Assembly (NCBI GenBank): GCA_022510785.1
Contig: JAFLSV010000004.1
Location: 1 to 42,047 of the forward strand
DNA length: 42,047 nucleotides
Direction of reading: 5' to 3'
Source of the DNA: Desulfovibrionaceae bacterium
GTDB lineage: Bacteria; Desulfobacterota; Desulfovibrionia; Desulfovibrionales; Desulfovibrionaceae
Shown: piece by piece, positions 31,027 to 40,786 of the stretch
Layout: each line of letters opens with the position of its first letter
Position numbering within the stretch: the first letter of the stretch is position 1
Translations under genes and position numbers: made by a program
Notes under the pieces: generated by a model
Database searches by the model: none
What the model was told of the DNA's origin: nothing
The model's input: only the letters and a program-made list of their open reading frames with translations

Positions 31027-32439
31027 TCAGACGGCGCCCGCCTGGCCGGGGTCATGTTCCAGGGAATATTTATCCCGCACACGGGGAAGCGCGGTGGGGT
31101 ACTTCCCGTCAAAGCAGGCCGTGCAGTAGTCACCGGGGCGGGATACGGAACGCCTGAGTCCATCCAGCGAAAGATAGTGAAGCGAATCCAGGCCCAGCAG
31201 GGCAGCCAGGTTTTCGGGCGCGTGCCGCGCCGCCACCAGCTCCCCGGTGGAAGGAAAGTCGATACCGTAAAAACAGGGATGCCTGACGGGCGGCGAACTC
31301 ACCCTGAAGTGCACTTCCCTGGCGCCCATATCGCGCAGTTTGGCCACCCGTGTGCGCACCGTGGTGCCGCGCACGATGGAGTCATCCACCACGAGCAGGC
31401 GCTTGTTTTCAATCATGGAGTGCACGGGGTTGATTTTCACCCGCACGCCGAACTGCCGCATGCTCTGGGAGGGCTGAATAAAGGTGCGGCCCATATAGTG
31501 ATTGCGGATAAGCGCGTGTTCATAGGGCAGCCCCGCCCCCTGGGCCACGCCCAGGGCGGCATAAATGCCCGAGTCGGGGAAGGGAAGGACGCAATCCGCC
31601 TCGGCCGGAGCTTCCCTGATCAGCTCCAGGCCCATGCGCTTGCGGCACTGGTACACATCCTCGCCAAAAATGATGGAATCGGGCCGGGCGAAGTACACCA
31701 GCTCAAAAATGCACTGACGCACCGGAGCGGGGTGAGACAGCTCGTAACTGCGGCAGTCCGGAGAGCCCCGTTCCACCACCATCATTTCCCCGGGCCGCAC
31801 CTCGCGCAGGCGCTCGGCCTCCAGCAGGTCAAAGGCGCAGCTCTCGGATGCGAAAGCCCAGGCCCCGCCCAGACGCCCGACAGACAGGGGATGAAAACCG
31901 TGGGGATCGCGCAGGGCGATAAGTTTGCCATTGGCCAGAATAATCAGGCTGTAGGCGCCTTCCACGCGGGCGCAGGCGCCCAGGATGGCTTCTTCCAGGC
32001 TTTTGCCCCGGAGCCCGTGGGAAATGAGATGGATAAAAATTTCGCTGTCGCTGGAGGACTGGAAAATGGCCCCCCCGTCTTCCAGTTCGGCCCGCAGTTC
32101 CGCCGCGTTGATCAGGTTGCCGTTATGCGCCAGCGCAAGCTGAATGCCCCCGCGCATACGGGCCACCAGGGGCTGCGCGTTGCGGCGTTCCGGCCTGCCG
32201 GTGGTGGAATAGCGGATATGGCCGATGGCGGCGTCTCCGGGCAGATGGCGCAGCGCTTCTTCACTGAACACATCATGCACCAGGCCCATGCCGGCCTGAA
32301 CATGGGCACGGCCTCCGCCCGAGTCCTCCCAGCTTGCTATGCCCGCGCTTTCCTGTCCCCGGTGCTGGAGCGCGTACAAACCAAAATACGCCAGTCGCGA
32401 AGAATCCTCATGCCCGATTATGCCAAAAATTCCACACAT
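31027..32439 (-). CDS. purF: amidophosphoribosyltransferase
   Basis: The committed step of purine synthesis: glutamine plus PRPP gives phosphoribosylamine. A 470-residue protein that starts MCGIFGIIGH, with Cys2 as the N-terminal glutaminase nucleophile and no long propeptide. LQHRGQESAGI and HNGNLINAAELR are class II amidotransferase motifs. The phosphoribosyltransferase half has LLVVDDSIVRGTTVRT (PRPP loop). A late Cys pair (CTACFDGKYP) is in the place of the iron-sulfur cysteines in the Bacillus-type enzyme. It lies 61 bp behind the NYN gene. Confidence 0.96.
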   Translation of the reverse strand: MCGIFGIIGHEDSSRLAYFGLYALQHRGQESAGIASWEDSGGGRAHVQAGMGLVHDVFSEEALRHLPGDAAIGHIRYSTTGRPERRNAQPLVARMRGGIQLALAHNGNLINAAELRAELEDGGAIFQSSSDSEIFIHLISHGLRGKSLEEAILGACARVEGAYSLIILANGKLIALRDPHGFHPLSVGRLGGAWAFASESCAFDLLEAERLREVRPGEMMVVERGSPDCRSYELSHPAPVRQCIFELVYFARPDSIIFGEDVYQCRKRMGLELIREAPAEADCVLPFPDSGIYAALGVAQGAGLPYEHALIRNHYMGRTFIQPSQSMRQFGVRVKINPVHSMIENKRLLVVDDSIVRGTTVRTRVAKLRDMGAREVHFRVSSPPVRHPCFYGIDFPSTGELVAARHAPENLAALLGLDSLHYLSLDGLRRSVSRPGDYCTACFDGKYPTALPRVRDKYSLEHDPGQAGAV

Positions 32440-32500
32440 AAGGATTCCCCGCGACCCGTATTCCCGCGGCCATGGCTATGCGCCAGCGGACGAAGCGGAC

Positions 32501-33235
32501 TCAGATGTCGTCCGGCTGCTCGTCGTCGAGGCGTCCGGTTTTGCCGGTGAAGGGGTCATATTCCTTGGGATCGTCAAAAACATGCACCCCATGGCCTCCC
32601 CCGTGCTGAGGACGGGGCAGCTTGTTGACGATATAGTCCACGCTTTCGCGCAAATCCTCCGCCGCGCGCGTCCACAGCGGGTCAAGGGCCACGGTCAGCC
32701 CTTCGCGGCGGGCCATCTTGACGGCGGGCACATAGTCGGCGTCATTGGCGATCAGCACCAGGCGATCGGCCATTTTCTTGATGGCGATGGTGGCGATATC
32801 CAGGCCAAGGCACACATCCACACCCTTCTGGCGGATGTCGGGATAAATGTCGCCGGCCTCAATGTCATCCACATCCAGCTCGCCTGCCATGAGCTCGCCC
32901 AGCTTGGTGGAGTCAAGCTGCCACTGCCCGGCCTGCCAGGCCGACCGCCCCAGCCGCATGAACACCTGGGGCGTGATGCGCATGGACTGAAGGAACTGCT
33001 GCTTGCGGGCCACCAGAGGCGTCTGGGAAAAATCCATCGGCCCGCTGACGGGATGCTCGCCCCGGCCCGTGAATGGCAGGGCATCATAATACATGATGCG
33101 CCCCAGGCGTTCGTCATCTCCCAGGTGGGACAGACAATGCCGCCGGATGCCGGGGCCGTCGAAGTAAAAAGCTTTCAGCGCGATAATGCGCTTGCGCATG
33201 AATTCGCCATCAACCACAAAAATGACTTTTTGCAT
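32501..33235 (-). CDS. NYN-domain (PIN-like) ribonuclease
   Basis: A 244-residue protein of the NYN/LabA/DUF88 family of PIN-fold nucleases. The acidic residues that bind metal appear in order: VVDGEFMRKR at the N-terminus, KGVDVCLGLDIATIA in the middle, and LIANDADYVPAVKMAR, the typical (S/N)DxD(F/Y)xP loop. The C-terminal 25 residues are charged and Gly/His-rich. Proteins of this group are thought to be RNases in RNA turnover or stress response; the target here is unknown. The gene is divergent from hisS across a 267-bp region that is more AT-rich than its surroundings and has no promoter I can name. Confidence 0.85.
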   Translation of the reverse strand: MQKVIFVVDGEFMRKRIIALKAFYFDGPGIRRHCLSHLGDDERLGRIMYYDALPFTGRGEHPVSGPMDFSQTPLVARKQQFLQSMRITPQVFMRLGRSAWQAGQWQLDSTKLGELMAGELDVDDIEAGDIYPDIRQKGVDVCLGLDIATIAIKKMADRLVLIANDADYVPAVKMARREGLTVALDPLWTRAAEDLRESVDYIVNKLPRPQHGGGHGVHVFDDPKEYDPFTGKTGRLDDEQPDDI

Positions 33236-33502
33236 GAAATCCTGCGGGTGTTTGTTCGCTGAGAAGCAGCTCGATACGAGGTATATGTGAAAAGAACCAC
33301 TGCCTTGGTCTGATTTAATGGAACTATTTGCACATTGACCATACGCGCGGCTTCACCCGCTGTCAAGCGCATGGGGCATGATTCCGGCTGCCTTGCCGCA
33401 CACGCCGCCGATGCCGGCCAGTGCGCCGGATTTTCCGGCTTTGACAAGCCTCCCCGATGGCTCTATCTTTTCCACTCCGTATTTTTTTCCGGGAGACCAT
33501 CT

Positions 33503-34807
33503 ATGGCCCAGATTCAAGCCATCAAAGGCTTCGCCGATCTTTTCCCCGCGCAAAGCGCCCTGTTCCTGCGCATGGAGGCCGCGGCCCGCGCTGTGTTTCC
33601 CCGCTACGCTTACGGCGAGCTGCGCACCCCTCTCATGGAGCCCACCGAACTTTTTCAGCGCTCCATCGGAACCGAGACGGACGTGGTGCGAAAGGAGATG
33701 TACAGCTTCGCCGACGCCAAAGGACGTTCCATGACCTTGCGGCCCGAAGCCACGGCGGGAGTGATGCGCGCCTATATCGAGCATGGCGTGGCCGCGCGCG
33801 AGACGGTCAGCAAATTCTTCACCATCGGCCCCATGTTCCGGCACGAACGCCCGCAGAAAGGCCGCATGCGGCAATTCCACCAGATCAACTGCGAATGCCT
33901 GGGGCCCCGTGAACCGGAAGCGGACGCGGAACTGATCTGCATGCTCATGGAATTTCTCGACACCCTGGGTCTGACCGGCCTGACCCTGCATATCAATTCC
34001 CTGGGCTGCCCCGTGTGCCGTCCCGCCTATCGGACGCTGCTGCGCACCTGGCTGGCCTCTCTGGCTCCGGACGCCCTGTGCGAGGACTGCCGCCGCCGCG
34101 CCGAAACCAATCCCCTGCGCGTGCTGGACTGCAAGGTGCCCGACTGCAAGGACAACACGGCGGCCGCGCCGCACATTCTCGATCATCAGTGCCCGGAATG
34201 TTCCGCCCACTTTGCGGCTGTGACCCGGCTCCTGCGGGCCAGGAAGATCCCCTTTGACATTGATCACCGCCTGGTGCGCGGCCTGGATTATTACACCCGC
34301 ACCACCTTCGAGGTCGTGTCGGGCGATATCGGCGCGCAGGGCTCGGTAGCCGGGGGCGGGCGCTATGACGGACTGGTCTCCTCGCTGGGCGGGCCGGATG
34401 TGGCGGGCCTGGGCTTCGCGTGCGGCATGGAGCGCCTGGCGCTGCTCATGCGGGAACAGGATATTCCCACTCCGCGGCCGGACTTCTATCTTGCGGTGCT
34501 TGACGACAGCTGCCGCGACACGGCCTTCAGCCTGGCTCAGGATCTTCGCCTGGCCGGGCTGGCGGGAATCCTCGGATTTGACCCCCGGAGCGTCAAAAGC
34601 GCCCTGCGTCAGGCCGACAAGTCGCGCGCCCGCTTCGCCCTGCTTCTGGGGCCGGATGAACTGGCGGGCGGCACCGTGATGCTTAAAAATATGGAAAACG
34701 GCGAGCAATGCGCCATGCCTCGTGCGGACGCGGCGGCCCGCCTCGCCGCCCTCTCTTCACCCGCCGCACAAGGCCCGGCGGCCGCTACATCGGGAGAACA
34801 CGCATGA
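33503..34807 (+). CDS. hisS: histidyl-tRNA synthetase
   Basis: Charges tRNA-His. A 434-residue class II enzyme with [12 protein letters not shown] at the start, motif 2 [16 protein letters not shown], the histidine-A loop [15 protein letters not shown] and GGGRYDGLV, and motif 3 [13 protein letters not shown] Cys cluster (CEDC, CKVPDC, CPEC) inserted in the middle could bind metal. I chose the ATG at 33503 because GGGAGA lies just upstream; the frame is open to 33335 without support. Its stop overlaps the aspS start (ATGA). Confidence 0.96.
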   Translation: MAQIQAIKGFADLFPAQSALFLRMEAAARAVFPRYAYGELRTPLMEPTELFQRSIGTETDVVRKEMYSFADAKGRSMTLRPEATAGVMRAYIEHGVAARETVSKFFTIGPMFRHERPQKGRMRQFHQINCECLGPREPEADAELICMLMEFLDTLGLTGLTLHINSLGCPVCRPAYRTLLRTWLASLAPDALCEDCRRRAETNPLRVLDCKVPDCKDNTAAAPHILDHQCPECSAHFAAVTRLLRARKIPFDIDHRLVRGLDYYTRTTFEVVSGDIGAQGSVAGGGRYDGLVSSLGGPDVAGLGFACGMERLALLMREQDIPTPRPDFYLAVLDDSCRDTAFSLAQDLRLAGLAGILGFDPRSVKSALRQADKSRARFALLLGPDELAGGTVMLKNMENGEQCAMPRADAAARLAALSSPAAQGPAAATSGEHA

Positions 34808-36675
34808 GCCAGACCGAACTGACGGGGGAACGCACCCTCCTTGGCATGCAGGCCGACATTCAAAAAGACCACGCCCGCCTTCTCAAAGCCCTGGGGGACT
34901 GGCGGCGCACCCACCACTGCTGCCAGCTGACCCTGGCCGACAACGGCCGCGAAGTCTGCCTCATGGGCTGGGTTCAGTACCGGCGCGATCACGGCGGCCT
35001 CATCTTTGTGGATCTGCGCGACCGCGAGGGCCTGACCCAGGTCGTGTTCAGCCCCGAAATCGCCCCGGATGCCCACCGCGACGCCCATGTCCTGCGCAGC
35101 GAATATGTGCTGGCCATCAAAGGCCGCGTGCGTCCCCGGCCCGAGGGCATGACCAACCCCAACCTGAAAACGGGCGAAATCGAGGTGGTGGTGCTGGACT
35201 GGAAGCTGCTCAACACCGCCAAAACCCCGCCCTTTCCCGTCGAGGATCGCACTGACGCGGGCGAAAACCTGCGCCTGCAATGGCGCTATCTCGACCTGCG
35301 CCGCCCGCGCATGCTCCACAACCTGCGCATCCGCCACAGCATAGCCCAGGCCACGCGGGCCTATCTCAACGGGCTGGGCTTTCTTGAGGTTGAAACCCCC
35401 ATCCTCACCAAATCCACGCCTGAGGGCGCGCGCGACTTTCTGGTACCCAGCCGGGTAAACCAGGGAGAGTTCTACGCCCTGCCCCAGTCGCCGCAGCAAT
35501 TCAAGCAAATGCTCATGATGAGCGGCGTGGAGCGCTATTACCAGATTGCCCGCTGCTTCCGGGACGAAGACCTGCGCGCCGACCGCCAGCCCGAGTTCAC
35601 GCAGATCGACATTGAAATGAGCTTCGTGGATGAAGACCAGGTGATGACCATGGCCGAAGGGCTCATGGCCCGTGTGTTCAAGGAGGCCCTTGGCGTGGAC
35701 ATCCCCCTGCCCTTCCCGCGCATGGCCTTTGAGGACGCCATGCGCGACTATGGCGTGGACAAGCCCGATACCCGCTTTGATCTCAGGCTCAGGGACGTGA
35801 CCTCCTGCGTGCGCGGCTCCGGCTTCAAGCTGTTTGCCAGCGCCCCGATGGTCAAGGCTCTGCGCGTGCCCCAGGGCGCCTCCATGAGCCGCAAGGACAT
35901 TGACGAGCTGACCGAATTTGTCAAAATTTACGGCGCTCAGGGTCTGGCCTGGATCAAAATCCACGGGGACGACTGGCAGTCGCCCGTTGCCAAGTTCCTG
36001 TCGGAAACGGAAAAGGCCGCCCTCAAAACTGAAATTGGCCTTGAGGCGGGCGACATTGTTTTCTTCCAGGCCGGTGCCCCCGACATGGTCAACGCCGCTC
36101 TGGGCAACCTGCGCGTACGGCTGGGCCAGCAGCTGAACCTTATCCCGGACAATGCCTGGAATTTCCTGTGGGTGACGGACTTTCCGCTGTTCGAATACAG
36201 TGAGGAAGAGAAGCGCTGGGTGGCCTGCCACCATCCCTTTACCGCCGCCCAGGACGCCAGTTACGAAAGCATGCTGAGCGACCCGGCTTCCGCCCGGGCC
36301 CGCGCCTATGATATGGTGCTCAACGGAAACGAGGTGGGCGGCGGCTCCATCCGCATCCACAGCGCTGAAGCCCAGTTCCGCATGTTCGAGGCCCTGGGCT
36401 TCAGCGCCGAAGCGGCCCGGGATCAGTTCGGCTATTTTATTCAGGCCCTGGAATACGGCACCCCGCCGCACGGCGGCATCGCCTTTGGCCTGGATCGCAT
36501 CGCCATGCTGCTGACCGGCGCGGGCTCCATCCGGGATGTCATCGCCTTCCCCAAAACCCAGAAGGCCACCTGTCTGCTCACCAGCGCCCCCTCCGCCGTG
36601 GCCGCCCGGCAATTGCGGGAACTGGGCCTGAAACTGCGCGAACAGGCGGCCGAAGCCGCCAAACCCACGGAGTAA
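34804..36675 (+). CDS. aspS: aspartyl-tRNA synthetase, non-discriminating signature
   Basis: A 623-residue bacterial-type AspRS with OB-fold, catalytic core and GAD insertion. Signatures: [17 protein letters not shown] in the OB fold, [48 protein letters not shown] (motif 2) and [25 protein letters not shown] (motif 3). The histidine in RRDHGG (His63) is the residue I recall as typical of non-discriminating AspRSs that also charge tRNA-Asn; discriminating enzymes such as E. coli's have Leu there. The first 40 residues are longer than usual. The gene is translationally coupled to hisS. Confidence 0.95.
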   Translation: MSQTELTGERTLLGMQADIQKDHARLLKALGDWRRTHHCCQLTLADNGREVCLMGWVQYRRDHGGLIFVDLRDREGLTQVVFSPEIAPDAHRDAHVLRSEYVLAIKGRVRPRPEGMTNPNLKTGEIEVVVLDWKLLNTAKTPPFPVEDRTDAGENLRLQWRYLDLRRPRMLHNLRIRHSIAQATRAYLNGLGFLEVETPILTKSTPEGARDFLVPSRVNQGEFYALPQSPQQFKQMLMMSGVERYYQIARCFRDEDLRADRQPEFTQIDIEMSFVDEDQVMTMAEGLMARVFKEALGVDIPLPFPRMAFEDAMRDYGVDKPDTRFDLRLRDVTSCVRGSGFKLFASAPMVKALRVPQGASMSRKDIDELTEFVKIYGAQGLAWIKIHGDDWQSPVAKFLSETEKAALKTEIGLEAGDIVFFQAGAPDMVNAALGNLRVRLGQQLNLIPDNAWNFLWVTDFPLFEYSEEEKRWVACHHPFTAAQDASYESMLSDPASARARAYDMVLNGNEVGGGSIRIHSAEAQFRMFEALGFSAEAARDQFGYFIQALEYGTPPHGGIAFGLDRIAMLLTGAGSIRDVIAFPKTQKATCLLTSAPSAVAARQLRELGLKLREQAAEAAKPTE

Positions 36676-36677
36676 GC

Positions 36678-37193
36678 ATGCTGCGCCCTGTTCTGCAATA
36701 TCCTGATCCGCGCCTGAGCCAGAAGTCCGAGCCCGTGGACGGCATCACCGAGGAGATCCGCGGCCTCGTCCAGGATCTGAAGGATACCCTGATCTCCATC
36801 GGCGGCGTGGGCATCGCCGCTCCCCAGATTGGCGTCTTTAAACGGGTTGTCATTCTGGATCTTTCGCAGGCGCGGCATGATCCCGACGCGCCGCAGGAAC
36901 TTGCGCCCCTGATCAACCCGGTGCTGACCGTCCTTGATCCGGCACCGCACGAGGAAAACGAAGGCTGCCTGTCCGTGCCCGACTTCCGGGCCAGGGTCAG
37001 GCGCCCCCGGCGGGTGGCCCTGGATGCGGTCGATCTGGACGGCAAGCCTGTCCATCTGGAAGGCGAAGGCTACTATGGGGCCGCCATGCAGCACGAAACC
37101 GACCACCTGGACGGCGTGCTGTTCATTGACCGCATAAGCTACCTGAAACGTTCACTGTACGACAAGAAGCTGAAAAAAAACCGGAAAATGTAA
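36678..37193 (+). CDS. def: peptide deformylase
   Basis: Removes the formyl group from the N-terminus of new proteins. A 171-residue metalloenzyme with the three family motifs: GVGIAAPQIG, EGCLSVP (metal Cys) and QHETDHLDG (HExxH). The end is Lys-rich (KKLKKNRKM). It starts two bases after the aspS stop, with GGAG inside the end of aspS, and is followed by fmt, the enzyme that adds the formyl group: a common pairing. Confidence 0.97.
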   Translation: MLRPVLQYPDPRLSQKSEPVDGITEEIRGLVQDLKDTLISIGGVGIAAPQIGVFKRVVILDLSQARHDPDAPQELAPLINPVLTVLDPAPHEENEGCLSVPDFRARVRRPRRVALDAVDLDGKPVHLEGEGYYGAAMQHETDHLDGVLFIDRISYLKRSLYDKKLKKNRKM

Positions 37194-37254
37194 ACCGCCG
37201 CCCGGGCGACGGCGCAAAGTCCACCGCATCGGAGCCGCGGCACAAGGCAGGCCT

Positions 37255-38265
37255 ATGGCTGCACCATTGCGCATTGTGTTCATGGGAACGCCGGACTTTG
37301 CGGCGACCATTCTGCGGGCCGTGGCCGCCTGGGACGGCGGCACGGTGACGGCGCTTTACACCCAGCCGGATCGGCCGGCCGGGCGCGGCAAAAAGCTCAA
37401 GGCTCCAGCCGCCAAGGAGGCGGCGCTGGAGCTGGGGATTCCCGTTTGCCAGCCCCCCCATTTCAAAACGCCCGACGCGGTGGACAGTCTGCGCCGGCAG
37501 GCTCCCGATGTGCTGGTGGTGGCCGCCTACGGCCTTCTTCTTCCGCAATGCGTTTTGGATATACCGCGTTGCGGGGCCTACAATGTTCACGCCTCGCTTC
37601 TGCCCCGCCACCGGGGGGCGGCTCCCGTCCAGCGCGCGCTCATGGAGGGCGACAGCGTGACCGGCGTCACCATCATGCGGATGGAAGCAGGCCTGGATAC
37701 GGGCCCCATGCTTTTGCAGCAGGCGCTGCCCATCGAGGCGGCCGATACGGCGGGCAGCCTGACCGGCCTGCTGGCCGAACAGGGGGCCAGGCTTATGACG
37801 GGCGCGCTGGGCATGGTGGCGGAAGGAAGGACGGCCTTCATCCCCCAAAATGACAGCATGGCCACCTACGCCCCCAAGCTCAGTCCGGATGAGGAGCGCA
37901 TCGACTGGTTTCTGCCCGCCCGGACTGTGCACAACCATATCAGGGGCCTGACCCCCGCGCCCGGCGCGCGAACCGTGCTGCACATCCCCGGCCGGGAACC
38001 TCTGCCCCTGCGGCTGGAGCCCGGTCAGCCCCTTGAGGACACGGACGCCCGAACCCTGCCGGGGCAGCCCCCCGGCACCATTGCCGGCTTTGACGGCGAG
38101 GCCCTGGTGGTGGCGTGCGGGCACGGCGCGTATCGACTGACCCGCCTGCGCCCGGCGGGCAAAGCCGCCATGAGCGCGGCAGACTTCCGCAACGGCCGCC
38201 TGCGGGATCTGGCGCCCCCTTACGGCCTGTTCTGCCCGGACGCCACACCGATCAGCCGTGACTGA
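37255..38265 (+). CDS. fmt: methionyl-tRNA formyltransferase
   Basis: Formylates Met-tRNA for initiation, using 10-formyltetrahydrofolate. A 336-residue protein with IVFMGTPDFAATILRAV at the start, AYGLLLPQ, NVHASLLPRHRGAAPVQRA (catalytic Asn/His, here NVHASLLP) and MEAGLDTGPML (catalytic Asp). The C-terminal OB domain begins near residue 210. It overlaps the rsmB GTG start by eight bases. Confidence 0.97.
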   Translation: MAAPLRIVFMGTPDFAATILRAVAAWDGGTVTALYTQPDRPAGRGKKLKAPAAKEAALELGIPVCQPPHFKTPDAVDSLRRQAPDVLVVAAYGLLLPQCVLDIPRCGAYNVHASLLPRHRGAAPVQRALMEGDSVTGVTIMRMEAGLDTGPMLLQQALPIEAADTAGSLTGLLAEQGARLMTGALGMVAEGRTAFIPQNDSMATYAPKLSPDEERIDWFLPARTVHNHIRGLTPAPGARTVLHIPGREPLPLRLEPGQPLEDTDARTLPGQPPGTIAGFDGEALVVACGHGAYRLTRLRPAGKAAMSAADFRNGRLRDLAPPYGLFCPDATPISRD

Positions 38266-39598
38266 TCATGCTTCTCCGGCCCGCGCGGCCGCCGTCTCGC
38301 TTCTGCAAACCCTGTATGGCAAGCCGGATGGCACGCCTCTGCCGGTGCTGATCGATCGCGCCGCCCGGCATCGAAACCTTGACAGCCGGGACACGGCGCT
38401 TGTCACGGAACTGACCTGCGGCGTTCTGCGCGCGGAAAAACGCCTGTGGGCCGCCGTCAGGCCTTTTCTGCGCAACCCCGGGGCGCTGCCCGCGCCGCTC
38501 CGCCTTCTTCTGCTGGCGGCCAGCTATGAGCTGCTTTTTCTGGATCATATTCCGGGCCGCGCCACCGTGCATCAGGCGGTGGGCCTGGCCAGGCATCGCT
38601 ATGGGCCCGCTCTGGGCGGCCTGACCAACGCCGTGCTGCGGGCCGTGAACCGCGATCGTGACCGTATCCGCGCGGAGGATGCCGCGTTCCTGGCCCGGGA
38701 TCCGCATGAGGCCACCGTTGACGATGTGGAACGCCTGGGCTCCCTGCCGCCGGGCCTGGCCTCGCAGTGGCTGCGCGATTACGGGCCGGCCGCGGCCTGG
38801 GACTTTGCCCGCCGGGCGAGCCGCCGGCCCGCGCCGGTCTGCCGGCTCAATGCCGCGCGCCCCGACGCGCCGGACACGTTGCGCGCTCTGCTGGATGCCG
38901 GCGGCCAGGCCATAGGGCGGTGGGGCATGCGTTTTCCCCAGCCCGGCGCCGAACTTTTTCCGCTGCTTGAGCGCCTGGAACGTGACGGGCGCATCACCAG
39001 GCAGGGCGAGGGCTCGTTGCTGCTCACGCAGCGGCTCATCGAAGCCATCCGCGCCGGCGGCTATCCGGAAGACAGCCCTCTGTGGGACGCCTGCTGCGGC
39101 CGCGGGGGCAAAAGCTGCGCCCTGCTGGAGCAAGGCATTCATGTGGCTGTGGCCAGCGATCCCGTTCAGGCGCGTCTGGCCGACCTGAACCGCGCCATAA
39201 CGCGCCTGCGGCTCCCCCGGCCGCAGTTGGCATGTTCCCCCGCTCAGCCGCTGGCAAGCTCCTTCACCGGCCATTTTCCGCTCATTCTGCTCGATGTGCC
39301 GTGCAGCGGCACGGGCACCCTGGCCCGTAACCCGGAATTGCGCCTGCGCCTGGCCAGCGAAGCGCGGGCCGGGCTTCCGGCCCTGCAGGCCGAACTCTTG
39401 GGCGCGGCATGGAACGCGCTTGCTCCCGGAGGGCTGCTGGCATACGCCACCTGCGCTCTCCAGCGCGCGGAAAACGAAGACCAGATTGCGTCTTTTCTGG
39501 CCACTCACCCCGATGCGGACGTGCAGGATCAGCATCTGATGCTGCCCGGCGGCGCCGGTCAGGATATTCTGTTTCTGGCCTTGCTCCGGAAATCCTGA
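38258..39598 (+). CDS. rsmB: 16S rRNA (cytosine-967-C5)-methyltransferase
   Basis: A 446-residue enzyme that methylates C967 of 16S rRNA. The N-terminal NusB-like RNA-binding domain (residues about 1-150: ARAAAVSLLQTLYG, LVTELTCGVLR, VHQAVGLARH) is followed by a RsmB/NOP2 catalytic domain. There, DACCGRGGKSCALLE binds SAM, DVPCSGTGTLARNPELRLR carries the motif IV Cys, and YATCALQRAENE carries the motif VI Cys; both cysteines are present. The start is GTG at 38258, inside the end of fmt, as expected for coupled translation; the alternative ATG at 38268 is out of frame. It ends the hisS-aspS-def-fmt-rsmB run. Confidence 0.93.
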   Translation: MTDHASPARAAAVSLLQTLYGKPDGTPLPVLIDRAARHRNLDSRDTALVTELTCGVLRAEKRLWAAVRPFLRNPGALPAPLRLLLLAASYELLFLDHIPGRATVHQAVGLARHRYGPALGGLTNAVLRAVNRDRDRIRAEDAAFLARDPHEATVDDVERLGSLPPGLASQWLRDYGPAAAWDFARRASRRPAPVCRLNAARPDAPDTLRALLDAGGQAIGRWGMRFPQPGAELFPLLERLERDGRITRQGEGSLLLTQRLIEAIRAGGYPEDSPLWDACCGRGGKSCALLEQGIHVAVASDPVQARLADLNRAITRLRLPRPQLACSPAQPLASSFTGHFPLILLDVPCSGTGTLARNPELRLRLASEARAGLPALQAELLGAAWNALAPGGLLAYATCALQRAENEDQIASFLATHPDADVQDQHLMLPGGAGQDILFLALLRKS

Positions 39599-39604
39599 AA
39601 CGCG

Positions 39605-39641
39605 GCGCGGGGCGTCGGAAGCGATACCCGATGCCCCGCGC
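39605..39641. terminator. long GC hairpin between convergent genes
   Basis: GCGCGGGGCGTCGG (39605-39618) pairs with CCGATGCCCCGCGC (39628-39641); 14 bp with one G-U pair, and a 9-base loop. It lies seven bases behind the rsmB stop and 45 bases before the 3' end of the WbsX-like gene. No T-run follows; a bidirectional transcript end is likely. Confidence 0.65.
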
Positions 39642-39686
39642 AGAAGCCGCGCTGCCCGGCCTGATGAAGAGCCGGCTCCGGCGCCT

Positions 39687-40721
39687 TCAGTCACCGTAGC
39701 GCTTCATGACCTCGCTCACGATATTCAGATAGGTGAGGCCATGGCCTTGATCCGGCTCCAGGTAACAGCCTTCCCCCCATTCGTTCCAGGCATTGATGAA
39801 CAGGTACTGCAAATGACGCGGCACAAAGCGTCGCGTGAACTCCGCCATGCCTTCCAGGGCGACCCGGAAAACTTCCGGCGACACATTGACCGACGCTATC
39901 CCGTTCATTCCGCGCCGGGGTGTATTATCCCAGTCGGGAAACACGCAGCGCATTTCGGGATAGTCGGGCATGGGCTTGCTCAGCATGAACTTGATGGTCT
40001 GTTGATAATCGAGCCGGCGCGGCGGATTTTCCATCCCGCACACCATATTTTCCGTGCGCCAGTTGGGAGCGTATTCCACCATGCAGTCAAATCCGAACGG
40101 TGCGGGCGAACAGCCGACAAAGGCCTCTACTCCGGCCAGATACAATCCGGGAAAACCCAGAATTTCCGCCTCCGTCCGCCATATGTCGGCATAGATTTCA
40201 ATTCCGGGGCAGCGCTCTGGCGCAAACACAAGGAACAGGGGCTTTCCGTCTATTTTTATGTAGCGTGGATTGCTGAAGTATTGCTCCAGATCATGAAGCA
40301 TATTTCTGGCATGTTCCCTGGAATACTCCTGCCGCATGAACGGAACATCCCGTTCTTTTTTGGTATTGTCATACCAGCTGTTGTGATCCCAGCACAGGCA
40401 GAAACTGTTCTGAATGTCATGGCTGGCGTTGATAATGTTCAAAGGCTTTTCCAAAAGCCTGCGCCCAGCCATATTGTAATAATAGTAGCAGAAGCCATGT
40501 ATTCCATTGCTGTATGCCAGATAATGCTGAAGAACCAGGGTTTTCTCATCCAAAAGATTATAATATCCCAGCATGTTATGAGGGATACGAGGCTGCTGGT
40601 GCCCCTCAAACAGGGGTTTTGCCGAGCGTACATTGCTCCATTCGGTAAACCCCGGCCCATAGACGGCCTCATTTTCCGGAATAACGTGAAACTGCGGCAG
40701 GTAAAAAGCAATGGCGTGCAT
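39687..40721 (-). CDS. WbsX-like glycan biosynthesis protein (GH99-like domain)
   Basis: A 344-residue protein of the WbsX group, found in O-antigen and capsule clusters and often annotated as glycosyltransferase or lipopolysaccharide biosynthesis protein. Seen: AFYLPQFHVIPENEAVYGPGF at the start, FTEWSNV, HGFCYYYYN, ENPPRRL and the late INAWNEWGEGCYLEPD, which are the usual WbsX landmarks and fit a GH99-like TIM barrel. GGAGG nine bases before the ATG fixes the start. Base composition is less GC-rich than the neighbouring housekeeping genes, suggesting transfer with surface-glycan genes. hldA lies 65 bp upstream on the same strand. Confidence 0.85.
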   Translation of the reverse strand: MHAIAFYLPQFHVIPENEAVYGPGFTEWSNVRSAKPLFEGHQQPRIPHNMLGYYNLLDEKTLVLQHYLAYSNGIHGFCYYYYNMAGRRLLEKPLNIINASHDIQNSFCLCWDHNSWYDNTKKERDVPFMRQEYSREHARNMLHDLEQYFSNPRYIKIDGKPLFLVFAPERCPGIEIYADIWRTEAEILGFPGLYLAGVEAFVGCSPAPFGFDCMVEYAPNWRTENMVCGMENPPRRLDYQQTIKFMLSKPMPDYPEMRCVFPDWDNTPRRGMNGIASVNVSPEVFRVALEGMAEFTRRFVPRHLQYLFINAWNEWGEGCYLEPDQGHGLTYLNIVSEVMKRYGD

Positions 40722-40786
40722 AGCGCGAAGCCTCCGCCCCGGATTTTGTGTGGAAAGTCAGTCCGGATTGCGCCGGAAGCGCGCGG

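Noticed and set aside
34609..36612. 667-codon minus-strand frame opposite aspS
   Set aside because: Mirror of the AspRS reading frame, with no recognisable domain.
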